From a bacterium (GTDB lineage: Bacteria; Bacillota; Clostridia; Lachnospirales; Lachnospiraceae): a stretch of 54,751 bases of DNA. The notes under the pieces were generated by a model. It had not been told where the DNA came from and ran no database searches. It was given only the letters and a program-made list of their open reading frames with translations. A program made the position numbers and the translations under genes. Where the stretch lies: NCBI GenBank assembly GCA_023667365.1, contig JAMPAG010000011.1, forward strand, positions 1-54,751, read 5' to 3'. Below are positions 34,915-43,646 of the stretch, piece after piece. Every line of letters begins with the position of its first letter. The stretch's first letter is position 1.

Positions 34915-35412
34915 CTATCTGATGACAAACAACGGCTCGCCGTAGCCGACTCCCTGCCCGCTCTCCACAAGGATTTCCGCTACCACGCCGTCATATTCGC
35001 TCTCGATCTCATTCATCAGCTTCATGGCTTCCACGCAGGCGAGAACCTGTCCTTTTTTGACCGGATCACCGACAGATACATAAGGATTGGCATCTTCCGA
35101 CGGTGCCGCATAAAAGACGCCGACAAGCGGAGATTTTACAATGTTCCCGCTGACAGGCGCCGCCGCATCCTCCGCGCCGGAGACCGCCTGCATGCTTTCC
35201 GGCTGCCCTGCCGCACCTGCCATGGGCGGCACCGTTCCCGGTATAGCGGATGCCTGCATCGGATATGCGCCATCCGTGCCTGCCGTCTGTACCCGCACAG
35301 CGGCGTCTTCCTTTTTCAGACAGAGTTTCAATCCATTCTCCTCATAGCGGAAATCCGTCAATTTTGATTCGGATACCGTCTCAATCAACTGTAGTAACTG
35401 CTCCCATTCCAT
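34915..35412 (-). CDS. accB: Biotin carboxyl carrier protein of acetyl-CoA carboxylase
   Basis: Start at ATG 35412 after GGGAGG. The 165-residue protein has an N-terminal domain (MEWEQLLQLIETVSESKLTD...), a Pro/Ala/Gly-rich flexible linker (about 60-90) and a C-terminal biotinyl domain with the lysine acceptor in CVEAMKLMNEIES and the second half GQGVGYGEPLFVI. It swings biotin between AccC and the carboxyltransferase. It follows fabF after 131 bp and is followed immediately by accC. Confidence 0.95.
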   Translation of the reverse strand: MEWEQLLQLIETVSESKLTDFRYEENGLKLCLKKEDAAVRVQTAGTDGAYPMQASAIPGTVPPMAGAAGQPESMQAVSGAEDAAAPVSGNIVKSPLVGVFYAAPSEDANPYVSVGDPVKKGQVLACVEAMKLMNEIESEYDGVVAEILVESGQGVGYGEPLFVIR

Positions 35413-35543
35413 GATGATTTTCCTCCCGCCGTATTTTAGGCTGTACCACCGTAAAGTTCCGACTGCCCTGCCGGACACTGTTCCCCGCTTTCATGCAGCA
35501 GGTTCATTGCTCCCCTGTCCGAACCGCAGACATCTTCCGTTGC

Positions 35544-36782
35544 TTATCCCTCATACTTTTTTACGAGCAGCGTCGCATTATGTCCGCCGAATCCCAAGGA
35601 GTTTGACATGGCGTAACGCACCTCTTTTACAACCGGCGCGTCGATCGCATAATTTAAGTCGCATTCTTCATCCGGCGTCTGTGTCCCCACTGTCTGATGA
35701 ATAAATCCATCCTGTATCGACTTTACGCACGTGACAAATTCCACGCCGCCCGCCGCGCCGAGAAGATGTCCGATCATGGATTTCGTCGAATTGATGACGA
35801 CGTCCTTTGCCGCCTCGCCGAACGCCGCCTTGATCGCTCTTGTCTCGAAAAGATCATTGTGATGCGTTCCTGTTCCGTGCGCATTGATATAGGTAACGTC
35901 CTTCGGCGCAACACCCGCCTCTTTCATTGCAAGCTCCATTGCCTTTGCCGCGCCGCTTCCGTCCTCGATCGGGGAAGTGATATGATAAGCGTCGCTCGTG
36001 GCGCCATAGCCGACCAGCTCCGCATAAATATGCGCCCCGCGCGCCTTTGCATGTTCCAGTTCTTCCAAAACGACAACGCCCGCTCCCTCGCCGAGAACAA
36101 AGCCGCCCCGGTCCTTATCAAACGGGATGGAAGCGCGCAGCGGATCTTCCGCCGTCGAAAGCGCTGTCAGCGCTGTAAATCCGGCAACGCCGGTCGGACA
36201 GATACAGCCTTCCGTTCCGCCCGCAACCATCACATCCGCATCATCATATTGGATCGCGCGGAATGCGTCGCCAATGCAATTCGTCCCTGTCGCACATGCC
36301 GTCACAACATTGGTACACTTTCCTCTGAGTCCCAGCTGAATGGACACGTTTCCCGCCGCCATATTGGAGATCATGAGCGGTACCATCAGCGGGTTGACTC
36401 TGGCGGGTCCCTTTGTCAAAATCTTTTCATATTCGCTTTCTTCCATTTGCAGACTTCCGATTCCCGAACCGATCACGACGCCTGCGCGGAACGCGTCCTC
36501 CCTCTCCATGTCGATCCCCGCGTCCGCAAACGCCTCATTTGCCGCCGCCACCGCATATTGGGAAAACAGCTCCATGCGCTTTGCCGCCTTAAAATCCATG
36601 CGCTCCTTCGCGACAAAATTTTTGACCTCCGCCGCGATCTTTACCTTATAATCCGTCGTGTCGAATTTTGTGATCGCGCCGATCCCGACTTTTCCTTCTT
36701 TCACCGAAGCCCAAAATTCTTCCACCGTATTTCCGATCGGCGTCACCGCCCCAAGACCTGTCACAACGACTCTTCTTTTCAT
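35544..36782 (-). CDS. fabF: 3-oxoacyl-ACP synthase II (KAS II)
   Basis: The 412-residue condensing enzyme starts MKRRVVVTGLGAVTPIGN and has the Cys-His-His triad: Cys163 in VVTACATGTN, His in NAHGTGTHHND and His in IGHLLGAAGG. It extends acyl-ACP by two carbons using malonyl-ACP. It is separated from fabG upstream by 151 bp that contain two large hairpins, which may divide the operon into differently stable mRNA parts. Confidence 0.96.
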   Translation of the reverse strand: MKRRVVVTGLGAVTPIGNTVEEFWASVKEGKVGIGAITKFDTTDYKVKIAAEVKNFVAKERMDFKAAKRMELFSQYAVAAANEAFADAGIDMEREDAFRAGVVIGSGIGSLQMEESEYEKILTKGPARVNPLMVPLMISNMAAGNVSIQLGLRGKCTNVVTACATGTNCIGDAFRAIQYDDADVMVAGGTEGCICPTGVAGFTALTALSTAEDPLRASIPFDKDRGGFVLGEGAGVVVLEELEHAKARGAHIYAELVGYGATSDAYHITSPIEDGSGAAKAMELAMKEAGVAPKDVTYINAHGTGTHHNDLFETRAIKAAFGEAAKDVVINSTKSMIGHLLGAAGGVEFVTCVKSIQDGFIHQTVGTQTPDEECDLNYAIDAPVVKEVRYAMSNSLGFGGHNATLLVKKYEG

Positions 36783-36847
36783 CTGCGATTCTTTTCCTTT
36801 CGTTTTTCCCGTTCCCCGAAACGCCCTTTGGCAATATCGTAATTTGC

Positions 36848-36932
36848 GAAGAATCGCTTTAGCGATTCTTCCGGGAATGACTTAGTCGTTCTTAGGCGGC
36901 GTATTTTGACGCCTTAGAGCGACTTCATTCCC
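36848..36932 (-). repeat. Hairpin pair between fabG and fabF
   Basis: A perfect palindrome with arms GAAGAATCGC and GCGATTCTTC (36848-36871) is followed by a longer imperfect hairpin whose ends are GGGAATGA and TCATTCCC (36873-36932). No T run follows. The first belongs to the same kind of palindrome seen at 23996 and 46417. Confidence 0.65.
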
Positions 36933-36933
36933 T

Positions 36934-37677
36934 TTACATAACCATTCCGCCGTCCACATGCAGTACCTGCCCCGTAATGTACGCCGCATCCTCCGACGCT
37001 AAAAAAGCAACTGCCGCCGCCACCTGCTCCGGCTTGCCAAAGCATCCTAACGGAATCTGTGTCATTGCGCCCGCTTTCACATCCTCGGAAAGCGCCGCCG
37101 TCATATCTGTCTCAATAAATCCGGGCGCGACCGCGTTCACGGTAATGCCGCGCGACGCAAGTTCCTTCGCCGCCGACTTTGTCAGACCGATCACACCCGC
37201 CTTGGACGCAGCATAATTTGCCTGTCCCGCATTGCCGCTCACACCGACCACGGACGCCATATTGATGATTCTGCCGCTCCGCTGTTTTAACATCTGCCTC
37301 GCCGCAAAACGGATCGTGTGGAACGCGCCTTTTAAGTTCGTATCCAGCACGCGGTCAAAATCTTCCTCGGACATTGCCATAAGCAGACCGTCCCTTGTCA
37401 TACCGGCGTTGTTGACAAGAATGTCCAAAGAGCCGTACGTCTTGATTACATCCTTGATAAATGCCTCGCTCTGCTTAAAATCCGACACGTCGCACTGATA
37501 AACGGCGCCTTTCCCGCCCTGCGCCTCTATCTCCGCAAGCACCTGCTTTGCCTTTTCCTCAGAACCGTTATAATTGATGACGACCGTTGCGCCCTCCCTG
37601 GCAAGCCGCATAGCGACCGCTCTGCCGATTCCCCGTGACGCGCCGGTCACAACCGCTGTTTTCCCCTCTAATACCAT
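36934..37677 (-). CDS. fabG: 3-oxoacyl-ACP reductase
   Basis: The 247-residue short-chain dehydrogenase has [10 protein letters not shown] (NADPH loop, about 12-21), [12 protein letters not shown], and the catalytic Ser-Tyr-Lys set in [20 protein letters not shown]. It ends [16 protein letters not shown], typical of FabG. It reduces the 3-keto group in each round of chain elongation. It lies between fabD and fabF in the operon, 97 bp from fabD. Confidence 0.96.
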   Translation of the reverse strand: MVLEGKTAVVTGASRGIGRAVAMRLAREGATVVINYNGSEEKAKQVLAEIEAQGGKGAVYQCDVSDFKQSEAFIKDVIKTYGSLDILVNNAGMTRDGLLMAMSEEDFDRVLDTNLKGAFHTIRFAARQMLKQRSGRIINMASVVGVSGNAGQANYAASKAGVIGLTKSAAKELASRGITVNAVAPGFIETDMTAALSEDVKAGAMTQIPLGCFGKPEQVAAAVAFLASEDAAYITGQVLHVDGGMVM

Positions 37678-37774
37678 TCCCGTGATCTCCTTATCCTTCT
37701 CTCGTCCTTCGTACGCTTTGCAAAACCTTACATTTCCCGGATTTTCCGCCGCCTAAACACGCATCCCGCCGCAT

Positions 37775-38695
37775 TTACAAAAGCGCCTCGGCAGCCTTGT
37801 CCACATCCTCCCACACGGAAGCGTGAAGCACACGTTTCTCTTTATCTATTTTTCGCAAAAAACCCTCCAGCGTCTTTCCAGGACCAATCTCCACGAACGT
37901 ATCAACGCCCTCGGCAATCATATGTTCCATGCTCTGCTGCCAGCGCACAGGTGCGCTCACCTGCTCCGCCAACAGCTTCTTGGTCTTTTCAATGTCCGTG
38001 ACCGTCTGTGCTGTCACATTCGTCACATAGGGAATCCGTAACGGTGAAAAAACCATGCGCGCCATTTCCTCCGCAAGCTGCTCCCCCGCGGAAACAAGCA
38101 TTTTCGAGTGGAACGGACCGCTGACGTTCAGCATGACCGTGCGCTTCGCGCCGCCCTCTTTTAAGCGTTCCGCCGCCTCTTCGACCGCCTTGGTTTTTCC
38201 GGTGATAACGATCTGCCCGGGACAATTATAATTCGCAACGGACACATCTTCCATTCCGTCAATGATGCGCTCAATGTCCTCCGCCGCCATCGCAATGACC
38301 GCGCACATCGCGCCCTCTCCCGCCGGCACCGTATTCTGCATCAGAATGCCGCGCTTTCTCACCAAACGGATGGCATCCAATTCCTCCATGCCGCCTGCTG
38401 CCGCGATCGCGCAATACTCGCCAAGGCTTAACCCCGCCGTCATATCCGGCTTAATCCCTTTTTCTTTTAGCACGCGGGTGATCGCCAGACAGGTCGTAAC
38501 CATTGCCGCCTGCGTGTATTCCGTCAGATCGAGTTTCTCATTCGGCACAAAACATAATTCTTTCATATCCAGCGACAGCGCTTCGCCCGCCGCGTCATAC
38601 AGCGCGCGCGCGGACGCGCTCTTTTCATAAAAATCAGCGCCCATTCCCGCCGTCTGTGCTCCCTGTCCGGGATAGATAAACGCCAGCTTACTCAT
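37775..38695 (-). CDS. fabD: Malonyl-CoA:ACP transacylase
   Basis: The 306-residue protein starts MSKLAFIYPGQGAQTAGMG and has the nucleophilic Ser in GLSLGEYCAI and the catalytic His in VSGPFHSKMLV. It loads malonate onto ACP. Its start overlaps the fabK stop by 8 bp, so the two are translationally coupled. The ACP it needs is not encoded in the window. Confidence 0.96.
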   Translation of the reverse strand: MSKLAFIYPGQGAQTAGMGADFYEKSASARALYDAAGEALSLDMKELCFVPNEKLDLTEYTQAAMVTTCLAITRVLKEKGIKPDMTAGLSLGEYCAIAAAGGMEELDAIRLVRKRGILMQNTVPAGEGAMCAVIAMAAEDIERIIDGMEDVSVANYNCPGQIVITGKTKAVEEAAERLKEGGAKRTVMLNVSGPFHSKMLVSAGEQLAEEMARMVFSPLRIPYVTNVTAQTVTDIEKTKKLLAEQVSAPVRWQQSMEHMIAEGVDTFVEIGPGKTLEGFLRKIDKEKRVLHASVWEDVDKAAEALL

Positions 38696-39626
38696 AAAGT
38701 CCTGTTCCTTTCATCAGATTGTCCGTCTCCTGCACAAGCCGCTTGATGAGCTCCGCACAGGTTTCTTCTTTTTTTACCAGACCCGCGATCTGCCCTGACA
38801 TGATCGTGCCGTTCTTCACGTCGCCTTCCACGACCGCCGCGCGGAGGCTCCCCGCCGCAATACGCTCAAGCTCTTCCATTCCTGCTCCCGCCGCCTCAAG
38901 CTCCAAATATTTTTTAGTCATGTCATTCCTTAAGGCGCGCACGGGATGTCCCGTTGATCTTCCCGTCACGCGCGTATCTATATCCTTTGCTTTTAAGATG
39001 CGCTCCTTATAATTTGCATGTACCTGCGATTCCTTTGCCACAACAAAGACGGTTCCCATCTGCACGGCGCGCGCGCCAAGCATGAATGCGGCGGCAATGC
39101 CCCTGCCGTCCGCAATACCGCCTGCCGCAATGACCGGAATATCCACTGCGTCAACGACCTGCGGAACAAGCGCCATGGTCGTTGTCTCGCCGATATGACC
39201 GCCCGACTCACAGCCCTCCGCTACGACCGCGTCCGCACCGCTGCGCTCCATGCGCTTCGCGAGCGCCACAGATGCCACAACCGGAATGACCTTGATACCC
39301 GCTGCTTTCCACATGTCCATATACGTTTCGGGATTGCCTGCTCCCGTCGTTACGACCTTCACGCCCTCCTCGGCAACCACTTTCGCCACATCCGCAGCGT
39401 ACGGACTCATCAGCATGATGTTGACACCAAACGGTTTCTTCGTCAGTTTTTTTGCTTCCCGGATCTGTTCGCGCACCCACTTAGCCGGAGCCGCCGCCGC
39501 GCCGATCAGTCCCAAACCGCCCGCCTCGGAAACGCCTACCGCAAGGTGATGCTCGGCAACCCATGCCATACCGCCCTGAATGATCGGATATTCAATCCCC
39601 AACAGCTTTGTGATCTCTGTCTGCAT
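38688..39626 (-). CDS. fabK: Enoyl-ACP reductase II (FMN-dependent)
   Basis: The 312-residue TIM-barrel flavoprotein of the nitronate-monooxygenase superfamily starts ITKLLGIEYPIIQGGMAW and has GGLGLIGAAA, VVAEGCESGGHIGETTTMALV and VIAAGGIADGRGIAAAFMLGA (FMN phosphate site). It reduces the trans-2 double bond with NAD(P)H, in place of the triclosan-sensitive FabI. It starts after AGGAGG. The 159 bp in front of it are an unusual purine-rich stretch with no gene. Confidence 0.95.
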   Translation of the reverse strand: MQTEITKLLGIEYPIIQGGMAWVAEHHLAVGVSEAGGLGLIGAAAAPAKWVREQIREAKKLTKKPFGVNIMLMSPYAADVAKVVAEEGVKVVTTGAGNPETYMDMWKAAGIKVIPVVASVALAKRMERSGADAVVAEGCESGGHIGETTTMALVPQVVDAVDIPVIAAGGIADGRGIAAAFMLGARAVQMGTVFVVAKESQVHANYKERILKAKDIDTRVTGRSTGHPVRALRNDMTKKYLELEAAGAGMEELERIAAGSLRAAVVEGDVKNGTIMSGQIAGLVKKEETCAELIKRLVQETDNLMKGTGLYE

Positions 39627-39785
39627 AACGTAAGCCTCCTCTTTTCCTGTATATCTGTATCTCTTGTTTCTCGATCTCTATTCCTGTTTCTCCAATCCTA
39701 TTTTGCTTCGATCTCTCGCTTTCTCTATTTTCCGTCTCTCTCTCTTTAATAACCGCGCCTGTCTTTTCCTTAATTTTTACGCCTC
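39627..39785 (-). other. Purine-rich intergenic spacer fabH-fabK
   Basis: Read on the coding (minus) strand, most of this 159-bp gap is A and G (for example GAGAGAGAGACGG and GGAAAAGAGGAGG). acpP commonly sits at this position in related operons; there is no ACP-like DSL motif in any frame. Confidence 0.6.
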
Positions 39786-40769
39786 TTACCACTCCACGAC
39801 CGCAGCGCCCCACGTTAAGCCTGCGCCGAAACCTGCAAGCACCAGTTTGTCCCCCTCGTGCAGTCTGCCGTTTCGATGAAGCTCGTCGAGAAGGATCGGA
39901 ATGCTGGCGGATGAGGTGTTCCCGTATTCCTGTATATTCATCGGAAATTTTTCGATCGGCTCATCCAGGCGTTTCGCGACCGCTTCCACAATCCTTTTGT
40001 TCGCCTGATGCAGCACATAGAGGGTCACATCTTCTTTTGTCAGGTGATTCCGCGCAAGCACTTCTTCGATCACCTCCGGCACCTTTTTTACGGCGAAACG
40101 AAAAACCGCCTGCCCGTCCATGCCGATCCGATGCGCGGAATCCTGCATCTGCGCCGCGCCGGTCTCCTCATGCAGATTGCTCCAGTCATGGCGGCTCTTA
40201 CAGGTGAGCGCATCGCCTTTTGCCCCGTCGGAGTGCGTGACCGGCAGATTCATCTTTCCATCCGTTCCCTTTAGGACGACCGCCCCCGCTCCGTCTCCAA
40301 ACAGAATACAGGTGCCGCGGTCCTTCCAATCCATCAGATTTGAAAGGCACTCGCTTCCGATCAGAAGCGCCGTATGATAGATGCCGCTGTTCAAATAAGC
40401 AAGCGCCGTATGATAGGCAAGCAAAAATCCCGTGCACGCCGCGGAAAGATCAAAGCAGGTCGCCTGATCCGCTTTCAGCTCCTTCTGCACCTCGCATGCC
40501 GTACACGGCAAAATCAGATTGGAAGAGGTTGTCGATACAATGAGCAGGTCAATCTCCTCCGCCGCAATCCCCGCATCCGCAAGCGCACGCCTGCCCGCCA
40601 TGCATGCCATGAAAACCGTCGTCTCCGTCTCTCCTGCAATATGCCGTGCCTCAACGCCCGTCCGTTCCCTGATCCACTCGTCGTTTGTATCTACAAACGC
40701 GGCGATCTCATCATTATCCATGCGATGTTCAGGTACATACGAACCCGTTCCGCATATTTTTCCTTTCAT
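39786..40769 (-). CDS. fabH: 3-oxoacyl-ACP synthase III (KAS III)
   Basis: The 327-residue protein has the Cys-His-Asn triad: Cys112 in DLSAACTGF, His in YVLHQANKRI and Asn in YGNTSSASIP. It starts fatty-acid synthesis by joining acetyl-CoA (or a branched primer) with malonyl-ACP. It is the first gene of the operon; its start follows GGGGG and lies about 90 bp after a consensus promoter with a FabT-type operator. Confidence 0.96.
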   Translation of the reverse strand: MKGKICGTGSYVPEHRMDNDEIAAFVDTNDEWIRERTGVEARHIAGETETTVFMACMAGRRALADAGIAAEEIDLLIVSTTSSNLILPCTACEVQKELKADQATCFDLSAACTGFLLAYHTALAYLNSGIYHTALLIGSECLSNLMDWKDRGTCILFGDGAGAVVLKGTDGKMNLPVTHSDGAKGDALTCKSRHDWSNLHEETGAAQMQDSAHRIGMDGQAVFRFAVKKVPEVIEEVLARNHLTKEDVTLYVLHQANKRIVEAVAKRLDEPIEKFPMNIQEYGNTSSASIPILLDELHRNGRLHEGDKLVLAGFGAGLTWGAAVVEW

Positions 40770-40851
40770 AAACGCCCCCGCTGTTCCTCAACCTCTTTAT
40801 CCGCCCTGCATCCGCTTCCATGAGCGGCATGCTGCATCTTACAAAATTTAT

Positions 40852-40892
40852 TTTGACATTCAAAGTATATAAAGATTTCCCCCGCTTGTCAA
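40852..40892 (-). promoter_or_regulatory. fab operon promoter with FabT-like operator
   Basis: On the minus strand TTGACA (40887-40892), a 17-bp spacer and TATACT (40864-40869) form an almost perfect promoter. TTTGA-CAT-TCAAA (40852-40864) covers the expected start site and fits the FabT site pattern TTTGANNNTCAAA known from streptococci. A second palindrome, CAAAAT-AA-ATTTTG, lies directly downstream. Confidence 0.7.
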
Positions 40893-40912
40893 GCCTTTCC
40901 GGAATCCTGCTC

Positions 40913-42028
40913 TTAAGACAGCCCCGCACCCTGCTCCTGTTCCTGCCGGTTCCTTTCCCTGCTGCCAAACAAATTGCGCCGTGTCTTTGTCTGCTCTGTC
41001 TTCCTTGTTTCCTGACGCGCGGCCGCTTTTTCCCGCTGTGCCTTCTCGTTCTCCCGGCTTGCGTCCTCCTTCTCCTGCTGCAGCTTCTCTCTCTCCTTGC
41101 GCGCACTTGCCTTCTCCTGCCAGAGCTTCTTCTTTTCCTGACGCGCGGTCGCTTTTTCCCGCTGTGCCTTCTCTTTTTCCCGGCTTGCGTTCTCCTTCTC
41201 CTGCTGCAGCTTCTCTTTCTCCCGGCGCGCCCGTTCCTGTTGCAGTTTCTCCTTTTCTCTGCGTGCGCTCTCTTTTTCTGTGCGCTGTTTTTCCTTTTCC
41301 GCGCGCAGATGCTCTTTCTTCATCCGTTTGCGATCGCCCCGCGTCACCCTGTTACGCCGCTCCCGCTCTCGCAAAATCTCGTCCAGCTTTTTGTAATGCT
41401 CCTCCTCGCGCTGTTCCTGCATACTGAATTGATAATTCATCTCCTTTGACACTGTCTCGGCAACCCCCTTCTTGATCTCGCGCAAAAGTCCCTCATTCTC
41501 TTCATGTACCGCCGTTACGACCATCTGCTGCAGCATCATGCAGAGCCTCGCCGCTTTTCGCGTTTTCTCCTCCTCCAGCTGCGCCGTGGACGCGCTGTGC
41601 TCCCCGCATTCCGGCAGATGCTTTTCCTGCTCTTCCTGAAGTGCAACGGCATCCCGCGTCTGTCCGCCTGCTGCCGGCTTCCGCGTTTCGCTCTCCGTCC
41701 CGCCTGCTGTCTGCCCTGCGCCCGCCTGTCCGCCTGCTGTACGTTCTGTCTCCCATTTTCCGCGCTCCGGCGCGCCTGCGGATGCGGCATCCCCCTGCGC
41801 AAGCTGCTTGTCCCTCATATGTACTTTCGTCCGGATCGCCCGCAACTGCAGTCCTTCCTTTTTTAATTCCTTGATATACAAAAATCTGCTCAGATCCTCA
41901 TCCGTATATAACCTGTGCCCCTGCTTATTGCGCTCGATCGGCAGTTGCAGTTCCTCCTCCCAGTAACGCAGAACATGGCTCTCCACGTTCACTTTTTTTG
42001 CCGCGTCCGTAATCTGATAATAATTCAT
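40913..42028 (-). CDS. MerR-type DNA-binding protein with long repetitive coiled coil
   Basis: Start at ATG 42028 (AGGAGG), which begins the helix-turn-helix directly: MNYYQITDAAKKVNVESHVL, then RYWEEELQLPIERNKQGHRLYTDEDL. The 371-residue protein continues with an Ala/Gly/Gln-rich linker (about 95-150) and about 190 residues of Lys/Glu/Arg/Gln coiled coil. Within this tail a 42-residue unit (EKLQQE...ASREKEKAQREKA...ARQE) is tandemly repeated, with 126-bp DNA periodicity. A MerR head on a long coiled coil recalls RacA-type chromosome-anchoring proteins rather than a metal-responsive regulator. It lies between dnaB and the fab promoter. Confidence 0.75.
   Translation of the reverse strand: MNYYQITDAAKKVNVESHVLRYWEEELQLPIERNKQGHRLYTDEDLSRFLYIKELKKEGLQLRAIRTKVHMRDKQLAQGDAASAGAPERGKWETERTAGGQAGAGQTAGGTESETRKPAAGGQTRDAVALQEEQEKHLPECGEHSASTAQLEEEKTRKAARLCMMLQQMVVTAVHEENEGLLREIKKGVAETVSKEMNYQFSMQEQREEEHYKKLDEILRERERRNRVTRGDRKRMKKEHLRAEKEKQRTEKESARREKEKLQQERARREKEKLQQEKENASREKEKAQREKATARQEKKKLWQEKASARKEREKLQQEKEDASRENEKAQREKAAARQETRKTEQTKTRRNLFGSRERNRQEQEQGAGLS
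41010..41230. repeat. 126-bp tandem repeat inside the coiled-coil gene
   Basis: Copies at about 41010-41105 and 41136-41230 are nearly identical in DNA, which means the coiled coil has recently expanded by a 42-codon unit. Confidence 0.75.
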
Positions 42029-42087
42029 GACTGTCCTCCTTTTTGTTTTTGAAGCCGCTGGTCCGGTTCGTGGAATGGTATTTTTGT

Positions 42088-42124
42088 AAAAAAAGAGAAT
42101 CTCCCTTTCGGAAAATTCTCTTTT
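42088..42124 (-). terminator. Terminator after dnaB
   Basis: Minus-strand arms AAAAGAGAAT and ATTCTCTTTT (42115-42124 and 42091-42100) followed by T residues. The MerR-type gene therefore needs read-through or its own promoter. Confidence 0.8.
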
Positions 42125-42262
42125 GCACGCATGACGCTGCCGCCATCGTATCATCTGTCTGTCCGCCCACTCGCTACGCAGGCTTTCCTTTTCGTGTATC
42201 CGCCTATTCTGTATCGCAACGCCCGCCGCCGCTCCTGCGTTCTTCTTTCGCAAAATCCGTTG

Positions 42263-43627
42263 TCATTCCTGCCGATTCCGATAATCACCGCGCTCCATAT
42301 TCGCGAACTTGGTATATTCCGGCAGCCACACAAGATTAACGGTGCCGATCGGACCGTTCCTCTGCTTGGCAATGATGATCTCGGCAATATTTTTCATTTC
42401 GGTATCTTTATTGTAATAATCATCGCGGTAAATAAACATCACAACGTCGGCGTCCTGCTCGATCGCACCCGATTCGCGCAGATCGGAAAGCATCGGTCTG
42501 TGGTCGGGGCGCTGTTCCACGGCACGGCTCAGCTGCGAGAGTGCAATGACCGGAACCTGAAGCTCTCTCGCAAGCGCTTTTAGGGATCGTGAGATCTCGG
42601 AAATCTCCTGCTGTCTGGAATCGTTTCCCCGTCCGCTCGCACTCATCAACTGCAAATAGTCAATCATAACCATTTGCAGATTGTGCTCCAGTTTATATTT
42701 GCGGCATTTGCTTCTTAATTCGGGTACGCTGATTCCCGGCGTGTCGTCAATGATCAGATTGGATTTGCCGATGACTGCAGCGGATTCGATCAGGCGCTCC
42801 CAGTCATTATCGTCTAAGCCGCCTGTCCGAAGTCTTTGCGCATCCACACGGGACTCCAGTGAAAACAGACGGTTGACGAGCTGCTCCTTCGACATTTCCA
42901 GGCTGAAAATCGCAACCGTCTGATTAGAACGGAATGCAACATATTCCGCGATATTGAGCGCAAGCGCCGTTTTACCCATGGACGGTCTCGCCGCAATCAG
43001 AATCAGATCCGAGGGCTGCATCCCCGCCGTCCGATAATCTAAGTCGGTAAAGCCGGTGGCAACTCCCGTCACCGCTCCTTTGTTATGGGACGCGATCTCG
43101 ATTTTCTTAAGCGCTTCGGCAACCACCTGCCTGATCGGTACAAATTCTCCGGTATTGCGGTTCTGCACGAGCTGGAATATCTTTTTTTCCGTATCGGCTA
43201 AAATATCCTCAACCGGCTCCTTGCCGACATAACAGGTATTCGCGATCTCCTCATTCACCTTAATGAGTCTGCGCAGCAACGCCTTCTCCGCCACAATATT
43301 CGCATAATGCTTCACGTTCGCGGACGTCGGCACGGTATTTAGAATATCCTTGATAAACTCAAGCGAACTGACCTCCGGCGGCACATCCTTTTCCTTCAGG
43401 CGGTTCTGCAGCGTCACCATATCGACCGGTTTCGCCTCATCGTGAAGCTCGACCATCGCCTCAAATACAATGCCGTATTGCTTCCCGTAAAAATCATCGC
43501 CTGTCAAAATCTCCGACGCGACCACGATCGCATCTTTATCCATCAGCATAGAACCAATGACCGATTGCTCCGCCTCCACGCTATGGGGTAATACCCTTTT
43601 TAAGAGGGCCTCTTCCAGTTCCGCCAC
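42263..43627 (-). CDS. dnaB: Replicative DNA helicase DnaB
   Basis: The 454-residue helicase has the N-terminal helical domain that binds primase (1-120, PHSVEAEQSVIGSML) and a RecA-like domain with Walker A AARPSMGKTALALN (about 206-220), FSLEMS, the Walker B region MVMIDYLQLM and the DLRESGAIEQDADVV loop. It unwinds DNA at the replication fork as a hexamer. It follows rplI by 19 bp, in the gdpP-rplI-dnaB order shared with Bacillus (gdpP-rplI-dnaC). Confidence 0.97.
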   Translation of the reverse strand: MAELEEALLKRVLPHSVEAEQSVIGSMLMDKDAIVVASEILTGDDFYGKQYGIVFEAMVELHDEAKPVDMVTLQNRLKEKDVPPEVSSLEFIKDILNTVPTSANVKHYANIVAEKALLRRLIKVNEEIANTCYVGKEPVEDILADTEKKIFQLVQNRNTGEFVPIRQVVAEALKKIEIASHNKGAVTGVATGFTDLDYRTAGMQPSDLILIAARPSMGKTALALNIAEYVAFRSNQTVAIFSLEMSKEQLVNRLFSLESRVDAQRLRTGGLDDNDWERLIESAAVIGKSNLIIDDTPGISVPELRSKCRKYKLEHNLQMVMIDYLQLMSASGRGNDSRQQEISEISRSLKALARELQVPVIALSQLSRAVEQRPDHRPMLSDLRESGAIEQDADVVMFIYRDDYYNKDTEMKNIAEIIIAKQRNGPIGTVNLVWLPEYTKFANMERGDYRNRQE

Positions 43628-43646
43628 TGCTTATCTCCTTTGTCCT

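Noticed and set aside
39592..39813. 73-residue frame between fabH and fabK as a small ACP
   Set aside because: It has no DSL phosphopantetheine site and consists of Arg/Glu/Lys repeats from the purine-rich spacer.
40820..41449. 209-residue Leu/Phe-rich plus-strand frame
   Set aside because: It mirrors the repetitive coiled-coil gene; Lys/Glu repeats read backwards give Leu/Phe/Ser repeats.
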